From positions 1 through 17,057 of the forward strand of contig DLQN01000059.1 in assembly GCA_002477595.1 (NCBI GenBank): a stretch of DNA of 17,057 nucleotides, written 5' to 3'. The translations under genes were made by a program, and so were the position numbers. The stretch comes from Roseivirga sp. UBA7431 (lineage in GTDB: Bacteria > Bacteroidota > Bacteroidia > Cytophagales > Cyclobacteriaceae). The notes under the pieces were generated by a model. The model ran no database searches and was not told where the DNA came from. It saw only the letters and a list, made by a program, of their open reading frames with translations. Numbering within the stretch: the stretch's first letter is position 1; each line of letters begins with the position of its first letter. This document shows, piece after piece, positions 1 to 6,160 of this stretch.

Positions 1-671
1 CCGTTGTCATTTCTATACAGTTTATCACCTCCAACAGCGTCTCTTACTGGCCTTTCGTTCTTCTGAAGGTTAAAACTTCCAATGGCTTTGTATGAGTTGT
101 TGAGCAGGTAAGCATCAAGATCCCCATCACGGTCATAATCGAAGAATGCCGCGTGAGTAGAAAATCCCTTGTCTGCTAAGCCGAAAGCTTCAGCTCTTTC
201 GGAGAAGGTTCCGTCTCCGTTATTAATGAAAAGCTCATTCTGTTTGTCGTCACCAGTAATATCACCAGAATTGCAAACGTAGATGTCAAGAAATCCATCT
301 CCATTAATATCAGCCATGCTGACACCCGTACTCCATGCTTTTTGGCCTGATACACCTGCTTTGTCCGTGATATCCTCGAACTGAAGGTTTCCTAGGTTTT
401 TGTAAAGCTTGTTTGACACTCGGTTTCCTGTGAAGTAGAGGTCAACTAGGCCGTCATTATCAATGTCGCCAATTGCTACTCCACCACCGTTATAGAAGTT
501 TCGGTAAGTATAAATATTGAATTCCTCATCGAACAACAGTTCGTTTTTGAAGGAAACACCAGAGTCTTCGGCCTCAAGTTTATTAAAAAGTGAAGGGCCA
601 GTATTCTCAGGAGAGGAGCAAGCCACTGCAAGAATAATGAGACTTAAAAACGAAGTTTTGATGGCGTTCAT
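1..671 (-). CDS. FG-GAP/VCBS-repeat lipoprotein (CRTAC1/ASPIC-like), N-terminal part, truncated by window edge
   Basis: The frame is open from an ATG at 671 to the left edge (223 codons visible). The product begins MNAIKTSFLSLIILAVAC, a signal peptide with a lipobox ending at C18, so it should be an outer-membrane lipoprotein. Calcium-binding-loop motifs of FG-GAP/VCBS repeats follow: DIDNDG from residue 69, then DINGDG (about 121) and DYDRDGD (about 177). These are blades of a beta-propeller. The whole visible part aligns with little gapping to the N-terminus of the 1103-residue protein encoded at 1258-4569, including the shared stretches THAAFFDYDRDGDLD-like and GVSMAD-I/V-NGDG, so the two are paralogs. 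It starts 9 bp after the 194-residue lipoprotein gene and is probably in the same operon. By analogy the missing part should hold further blades and perhaps an ASPIC/UnbV domain. The ligand is unknown. Confidence 0.9.
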   Translation of the reverse strand, partial: MNAIKTSFLSLIILAVACSSPENTGPSLFNKLEAEDSGVSFKNELLFDEEFNIYTYRNFYNGGGVAIGDIDNDGLVDLYFTGNRVSNKLYKNLGNLQFEDITDKAGVSGQKAWSTGVSMADINGDGFLDIYVCNSGDITGDDKQNELFINNGDGTFSERAEAFGLADKGFSTHAAFFDYDRDGDLDAYLLNNSYKAIGSFNLQKNERPVRDAVGGDKLYRNDN

Positions 672-680
672 AAATCAGCT

Positions 681-1265
681 TTAAGACTTTTCACTATTGA
701 TTTCGTTCAATTTTATGAGGTCCGTAAACACGACAGCAACGGATGATACACTTTGTCGATACACTCTAATTCGCCTGTTTCCATCTACTTTTACCCAGAC
801 GGTTTTTGTTTCATCCTCATTTACCATTTTAATGAATCCGTCACCATACCACGATTCTAGCACATCAATTACTTCTTCCATCAAGTTTTCAACGGATAGC
901 TCTTCGTTCCACAGCGCCCAGTCGTCATATTTGAACTCTACTGGCATTTCGAAGATTTTTCCATCCACAAATTTTGGATAGAAATGCATCGAAGTGTTTT
1001 TCTTAAAATACTCGCTCGCGTCATACTTAATTTGGTTGCCGACACCATTTGTTAGCGTGCCTTGCTTGTTCATGTCCCAACAGTGAACGAAGAATTCTTT
1101 TGAACCCATCTGTAGACTAATGCCTAAATAAAGACTGTCTTTACGGACATTAGTCGCCAACTCTGCTTCAACAAGGTTTTGATATTCTGACTTTTTGGTA
1201 CAGCTGGAGTATAAAAACACCATGGTCAACACCATTAAGCTTATTGCAAGTGATCGCTTATTCAT
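681..1265 (-). CDS. Uncharacterised small lipoprotein (194 aa)
   Basis: I do not recognise this family. The N-terminus MNKRSLAISLMVLTMVFLYSSC is a clear lipoprotein signal peptide with the acylated cysteine at C22. The mature part is soluble, without membrane segments, and rich in aromatic residues: HCWDMNKQG near 61-69, MHFYPKF near 93-99, FKYDDWALWNE near 111-121, ESWYGDGFI near 137-145, and a C-terminal segment KVDGNRRIRVYRQ that looks like beta strands. No catalytic motif is evident. The residues after C22 are TKKSEYQ, without the acidic run often linked to surface export in Bacteroidota, so it may face the periplasm. Its ATG at 1265 overlaps the end of the upstream FG-GAP gene by 8 bp (ATGAATAA), which points to translational coupling. 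It sits between two paralogous FG-GAP lipoproteins and is most likely an accessory of that system. Confidence 0.85.
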   Translation of the reverse strand: MNKRSLAISLMVLTMVFLYSSCTKKSEYQNLVEAELATNVRKDSLYLGISLQMGSKEFFVHCWDMNKQGTLTNGVGNQIKYDASEYFKKNTSMHFYPKFVDGKIFEMPVEFKYDDWALWNEELSVENLMEEVIDVLESWYGDGFIKMVNEDETKTVWVKVDGNRRIRVYRQSVSSVAVVFTDLIKLNEINSEKS

Positions 1266-4200
1266 TTATTGTTTTTTTATAGGTAATGCTGCTGTCATTG
1301 CTTCTAACGAACAAGTAGATGTCATTACCATTAACATTTAATTTCTTTATTTGTCGAGTGTCATTGCGCACTACAAGCCCTGATTCCGCGGGCATTAATG
1401 CCTTAAACTCTTCATTACCAACGTTAAGTAAAGTTAAACCATACGAACCATTATTGATACCCATTTCTGGCTTCATTCTGGTCTGATTTCCACCGATAAT
1501 CAGGTCCATCTGGCCATCATTGTTCACGTCCTCTGAAAGAATGCTGAAAACTTGTGAGAATTGTGCTTCAGCCGGAAGAGCAGATTGACGGAAGCTGCCG
1601 TTAGGTTGTTGGTAGTAAATGCTAGACTTGAGTTCAACGACATCGACTTTCAGGGATGACGTTAAGGTTTTCTCATCGAAAAGATCGTTGATTTTTTGAT
1701 CCTTATAACTTTCATGTTTGAGGTACTTCTTCTTCAATCCAGGGAGTTGTTTGACCAGGTCAGGAAGTAGTGCAATTGGATAGCTGTCCTCACCTTCATA
1801 TTGCGTAATGATTTGTTCGATGCTTCCATTTTGATCGAAGTCATTGACATACATGGCGAGAGGGTGATCTTTGTCTGCTTTCAGCCTACTATTTAAGCCG
1901 TGATTACCCGCTATGATATCTAACAAACCGTCACCGTTCATGTCCATTACAGAGAGGCTGTGCCATAGCCCTTCGGATGAATTGAGATTGTTTATTTCAA
2001 ACGTTCCATTGTTATTGATAAAGATTTTAATGGGCATCCACTCGCCAACAACAATGATGTCGCTATCACCATCACCATCAATGTCGGATACAATCGCATC
2101 AGTCATCATTCCGACCTTTTGAAATGCTACAATGTTTTTGGTATCAACCTCACTAAAAGTTTGACCTTCATTTTCATAGAGGTGAATGTTGCCTGGAATG
2201 CCATAGGCAAATGGGGTGCTGCGTGTTCCCGTTACTAAATCAAGGTCTCCATCATCGTCAAAATCTATGGGCTTGATGAAAGCGGAACTTTCATTGACCG
2301 ATTGAAATTTTACCCATGGGCTGCGTGTGAAATTTCCATTCCCGTCATTGTAGTAAAGCCTGTCTTGAAAAACTGGGTCTAAGGCTCCGTATTCATATCC
2401 GCCACTTGCAACGATCAAATCTAAATCGCCATCAGCATCCATGTCTACAAACGAGGCATCAACGTCTTCAGACATTATGTCTTCATTCAATGCTAAAGTC
2501 TGAAAAGAACCATCCGCAATTTGGAGATGAAATTTGCCCGCAAAGCCTTTCGCACCACCAATGTATATATCGTCTAGGCCATCATTGTTGATATCACCTA
2601 TGGCTGCAGCTGGCCCCTCGTTCGAGCTCATCTGAAATAGCAGCCGATCTCTATCAAAGTCTGAAAACTGATTTTCTTGATGCATGAATTTACCTGAAAG
2701 GGTTGTCCGCGTGAATAAAGGGGAGGCCTTGGGTTCCTCATCTAACTTTCGTGAGACCAATTCTTTTTTGGAGAGTACTAACTTTTGGTCAGAAAGGATA
2801 TCTAAAAGTTCAGACTGGGTATCGTCTGGCCATAGGATCTCAATTCTATCGACTTTTGAACGCTCCCCTAGCCCAAAGTGTAGTAAGTGATCCATCGATG
2901 ACATATAGCCCTTCACTGGATGGTACTCTTTAACCTGCTTGAGGTCTCCTGAATACAGGGTGACCCTAGTGCCAAACAGTTGAAAGGCTTCTTTTGTGTC
3001 AAAGGAGATTTCTAAGTAATGGTTTTGGGTGTTTTCACTGCTTAAGTTCTTATAAATAAGCGCTGGACTGTTGATGTTGTTGACAATCAAGTCTAGGTCA
3101 CCATCATTATCTAAATCTCCATAGGCTGCGCCATTTGAGAATGCCTTATCAGAAAGGCCTGTTTCCTCTGCTATACTTTCGAATTGAAAGTTTCCTTGGT
3201 TGTGGAAGAGGTGATTTTTGAGTGGTATTGAAGGAATCGCATCTAGCAGCTTGGTAACCACAAGGCTGTCTTCTCGGTACTGCTCGAAGAGGAGGGTGTT
3301 GTTCGCATAGAAGTTGATATAATCTTGGTCTGTCAGGTCTTTCACTACGCCATTGGCTACGAAGATGTCGGACTTACCGTCATTGTCATAGTCAAACATA
3401 AGTGCTCCCCAGCTCCAGTCTGTGGCATGAACACCTGCTTGTCTGCTGATCTCGCTAAATACTACTTCACCTTCCTTTTCTGGGTTTTCACCTAAATTTT
3501 GTTGAAGGGTATTCCGAGTAAACTGATGATGATATCCGCTATTGACATTGGCCTGATATTTATCCCAGCTTTCAAATAGGGTTTTGGTCTTTACTCTATC
3601 CTGTGTGGCAGGAAGCATTTCAGTTACATAGATTTCTGGGTAGCCATCATCATTTAGGTCAGCAATGTCCGCGCCCATCGAACCCATGCTGGTTTCAGAA
3701 ATCATCGATGTTAATGACTCCGTAAAGGTGCCGTCCTGATTGTTGAGGTATAGGTAGTCTCGTTCAAAAAAGTCGTTTGAAACGAAAAGGTCGGGCCAGT
3801 TGTCTCGATTCACATCAGCTACGGTAACGCCTAGTCCAAAGCCAATGGAGCTCCCGTAAATACCGGCATGTTCACTGACATCGGTGAATTTATCACCGTC
3901 ATTTCTATAGAGTTTGTTGCCGCCAGTAGGGTCTCGTTGCTCTCTTTGTCCTTGTCTTAGGTCATAGCCTCCAACTGAGCGAGTGCTGTTATTAAGCAGA
4001 TAAAAGTCTAGGTCACCATCACGGTCATAATCAAAGAAGGCGGCATGTATTGAAAGGCCAATTTCATCAATCCCATAGGCCTGTGCTTTGTCCGTAAAGG
4101 TCAAGTCACCATTGTTAATAAAGAGTTGGTTATATCTTTTCTCGCCCTCTAGGGGACCTGATTTGGCAACGAAAATATCGAGATAGCCATCGCCATTGAC

Positions 4201-4569
4201 ATCGGCCATGGAAACACCGGAAGACCAGACATTCTCGCAGGCAACGCCTGCCTCAGCCGTGATGTCTTCAAATTGAAAATTTCCTTTGTTTAGATAAAGC
4301 TTGTTCTCAACGAGGTTGCCCGCAAAGTATATATCAGTTAGTCCATCGTTGTTGATGTCTCCTAGCGATACCCCGGCACCATTATAAAAGTTCTTATAGG
4401 TATAGGCATTGAGCTGTTCATCGTATTCAAGATGATTCTCGAAGGTAATGCCGGATTCGGAAGGCTGGACTTTCTGGAATAGGCTTTGATTTTCTGATGA
4501 TTCTTGACAAGTGAGAACCACAAGAGGTAATAGGGCTAGGAAAAAGAAATTTAACCGGTTCGCCATCAT
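1258..4569 (-). CDS. Double beta-propeller FG-GAP/VCBS lipoprotein with ASPIC/UnbV domain (CRTAC1-like)
   Basis: The 1103-residue product has a signal peptide and lipobox ending at C21 (VVLTC). Calcium-loop motifs of the D-x-[DN]-x-DG type occur in two groups of seven: residues 71, 123, 180, 252, 304, 393 and 485, then 659, 709, 769, 829, 876, 910 and 1014. The fourth (DVNRDN) and the thirteenth (DFDQNG) are degenerate. Between the groups, about 527-600, is an ASPIC/UnbV-type domain with the typical HFGLGERSKVDRIEILWPD segment. This fits two seven-bladed propellers joined by ASPIC/UnbV. Proteins of this kind are common beside SusC/SusD pairs in Bacteroidota and are thought to bind substrates or proteins at the surface; no enzymatic role is shown. 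The gene lies 89 bp after the SusD gene with a terminator between, and overlaps the next gene by 8 bp. Two ATGs in tandem begin the frame; the first is used here. Confidence 0.93.
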   Translation of the reverse strand: MMANRLNFFFLALLPLVVLTCQESSENQSLFQKVQPSESGITFENHLEYDEQLNAYTYKNFYNGAGVSLGDINNDGLTDIYFAGNLVENKLYLNKGNFQFEDITAEAGVACENVWSSGVSMADVNGDGYLDIFVAKSGPLEGEKRYNQLFINNGDLTFTDKAQAYGIDEIGLSIHAAFFDYDRDGDLDFYLLNNSTRSVGGYDLRQGQREQRDPTGGNKLYRNDGDKFTDVSEHAGIYGSSIGFGLGVTVADVNRDNWPDLFVSNDFFERDYLYLNNQDGTFTESLTSMISETSMGSMGADIADLNDDGYPEIYVTEMLPATQDRVKTKTLFESWDKYQANVNSGYHHQFTRNTLQQNLGENPEKEGEVVFSEISRQAGVHATDWSWGALMFDYDNDGKSDIFVANGVVKDLTDQDYINFYANNTLLFEQYREDSLVVTKLLDAIPSIPLKNHLFHNQGNFQFESIAEETGLSDKAFSNGAAYGDLDNDGDLDLIVNNINSPALIYKNLSSENTQNHYLEISFDTKEAFQLFGTRVTLYSGDLKQVKEYHPVKGYMSSMDHLLHFGLGERSKVDRIEILWPDDTQSELLDILSDQKLVLSKKELVSRKLDEEPKASPLFTRTTLSGKFMHQENQFSDFDRDRLLFQMSSNEGPAAAIGDINNDGLDDIYIGGAKGFAGKFHLQIADGSFQTLALNEDIMSEDVDASFVDMDADGDLDLIVASGGYEYGALDPVFQDRLYYNDGNGNFTRSPWVKFQSVNESSAFIKPIDFDDDGDLDLVTGTRSTPFAYGIPGNIHLYENEGQTFSEVDTKNIVAFQKVGMMTDAIVSDIDGDGDSDIIVVGEWMPIKIFINNNGTFEINNLNSSEGLWHSLSVMDMNGDGLLDIIAGNHGLNSRLKADKDHPLAMYVNDFDQNGSIEQIITQYEGEDSYPIALLPDLVKQLPGLKKKYLKHESYKDQKINDLFDEKTLTSSLKVDVVELKSSIYYQQPNGSFRQSALPAEAQFSQVFSILSEDVNNDGQMDLIIGGNQTRMKPEMGINNGSYGLTLLNVGNEEFKALMPAESGLVVRNDTRQIKKLNVNGNDIYLFVRSNDSSITYKKTINE

Positions 4570-4593
4570 TACAAAGATGAGAAATATAGAGAT

Positions 4594-4637
4594 AAAAAAA
4601 GGCCCCGACCCCCGAAGCTTCGGGGCGGGGCCTTTTT
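4594..4637 (-). terminator. Strong Rho-independent terminator after the SusD-like gene
   Basis: On the minus strand an A-run precedes a GC-rich stem and a run of seven T follows it. The outer stem pairs 4601-4607 with 4626-4632 (GGCCCCG with CGGGGCC). The inner arm is the perfect palindrome CCCCGAAGCTTCGGGG at 4610-4625, with two unpaired bases (4608-4609) between the arms. It starts 21 bp after the SusD stop codon and ends 24 bp before the ATG of the next gene on the same strand. The plus strand also has five T after the stem, so it could work in both directions, but no plus-strand gene runs into it. It should end, or strongly attenuate, susCD transcription. Confidence 0.9.
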
Positions 4638-4658
4638 AATGATTATAATGAAGTAATT

Positions 4659-6152
4659 CTAGTTGTATCCTGGGTTTTGTACCAAATCAGGGTTTGCGTC
4701 TAATTGTCCTTGTGGAATTGGGAAAATGTTCACAGAAGGGTTAGAAGCATCTTTTGCCCACCATGCATCATTGTACTTACCAAATCTAATTAAGTCAGAT
4801 CTTCTATAACCTTCAGCAAACATTTCTCTACCTCTTTCAGCAAGAAGAATGTCGTCAGTTAAAGTAGTAAGTGCAGCGATACCTGATCTTGATCTTATTT
4901 GATTCACATAGTTTAACGCACCAGCAGTATTACCTTGTCTGTGCATTACTTCTGCTTTCATCAATAAGATATCTCCATATCTGAAAATTGGGAAGTCATT
5001 ACTCAAGTTAGGTGTAGCACCAACTCGATATTCAAATTTTCCAACTCTAACACCAGCTTGTCTAAACGAATTAGGCGCTAACTCGTTGATTTCCGGAGTA
5101 AAATTAAGTCCAGGACCATCAGGGTCAGTTGCTTCAGCGTTATCATCCGTAAGAGGGCTACCATCTAATGCAAACTGAGGACCAGCAAGGAAACTATTTC
5201 TTCTTGCATCATTCGTCTCATAAGCATTGTAGAATTCTTCAAGAGAAGCATATCCATTCCATGGTGAATCTTGCAAATCAAAAGTTGCCTGGGTTGAATA
5301 GTGACCAGTCATCTGGGCAATATTGAAACCATTAGCATTGTTCTCATCATAAGGTAACGTCAAGATGTTCTCACTTGAGTTCTCATTGTTCGTTACAAAG
5401 TTAGAGAAGAAGTTGTTCTCTAAACTGAAAACACCGCTATTGATGATTAAGTCAATTTGAGCTTCAGCATCAGCCCATCTAGCACTACCAGTGTAAACCT
5501 CAGCGTTTAAGTAAAGCTTCGCTAGGATAGCACGTGCAGACCACTGATTTAAAGTAGTTTTAGTGTTCTCCGTTGGTAGCTCACTGATGTTATCAAGAAT
5601 TGAACTTTCGATGAAAGTAAACACATCTGCTCTTGTGCGAGTAGGAGGTGTTGCATCCGTATCCGTTGATAGAACAATAGGAACGTTACCATACGCATCA
5701 ATTAACCAAAGGTAAACTAGTGATCTAAGGATCTTTAGTTCAGCGACTAGCGCAGTTACATTCGGGTTTTGCTGAATCAAAAGGTTCATATCCCCAATGG
5801 CAGTGTAGCAATAGCCCCACCCATTGTTTATTGCTTCCTCTTGTGCATTGTATTCGTGTCTGTGCATTCTAATCCACTGTCCACCATCTTCCCAGTCAGC
5901 TCCTTTATGGGCAATTACCATTTCGTCAGAAGCTACTTCGTGTATAGACCATAGAGAGTTGTGCCCTCCCCATGTTCCAATGATACGCTGATAAGCAGAT
6001 GCTTTCAGCACATCGATTAGTGCAGGATCAGTGCTTTGCGCTAGTTCCTCTGGAGTTACACCATCGAAAATTTCTTGCACCGGTTCCTCACAAGCTGCTG
6101 CTACAAAAAGTAGCGCCACAGCAAGAATTGTCGTTTTAGTATATCTAATCAT
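4659..6152 (-). CDS. SusD/RagB-family outer-membrane nutrient-binding lipoprotein
   Basis: This 497-residue protein is the surface lipoprotein lid that partners a SusC channel. The signal peptide ends in the lipobox VAAAC (C21), followed by EEPVQE, an acidic start typical of surface-exported lipoproteins. Family hallmarks are the helical repeat segment AELKILRSLVYLWLIDAYG at 137-155 with NVPIV after it, FRYGDILLMKAEVMHRQG at 390-407, LAERGREMFAEGYRRSDLIRFG around 438-458, and the C-terminal NIFPIPQGQLDANPDLVQNP. Length is normal for the family. It starts 8 bp after the SusC-like gene, so the pair is one transcript. A substrate cannot be read from the sequence; SusD families differ widely and no glycosidase is nearby. 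The symbol susD is left out because orthology to the starch system protein is not shown. Confidence 0.96.
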   Translation of the reverse strand: MIRYTKTTILAVALLFVAAACEEPVQEIFDGVTPEELAQSTDPALIDVLKASAYQRIIGTWGGHNSLWSIHEVASDEMVIAHKGADWEDGGQWIRMHRHEYNAQEEAINNGWGYCYTAIGDMNLLIQQNPNVTALVAELKILRSLVYLWLIDAYGNVPIVLSTDTDATPPTRTRADVFTFIESSILDNISELPTENTKTTLNQWSARAILAKLYLNAEVYTGSARWADAEAQIDLIINSGVFSLENNFFSNFVTNNENSSENILTLPYDENNANGFNIAQMTGHYSTQATFDLQDSPWNGYASLEEFYNAYETNDARRNSFLAGPQFALDGSPLTDDNAEATDPDGPGLNFTPEINELAPNSFRQAGVRVGKFEYRVGATPNLSNDFPIFRYGDILLMKAEVMHRQGNTAGALNYVNQIRSRSGIAALTTLTDDILLAERGREMFAEGYRRSDLIRFGKYNDAWWAKDASNPSVNIFPIPQGQLDANPDLVQNPGYN

Positions 6153-6160
6153 TTCTATAA

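Noticed and set aside
697..981. 94-codon plus-strand frame opposite the small lipoprotein gene
   Set aside because: The minus-strand frame has a signal peptide, lipobox and operon coupling; the plus-strand frame has no such support.
1258..4569. Recurrent short DNA motifs (ccatcaccatc/cgtcattatc-like) resembling a tandem repeat
   Set aside because: They are the degenerate codons for D-x-D-x-DG calcium loops, irregularly spaced by 40-100 codons, so they are protein repeats and not a DNA repeat array or CRISPR.
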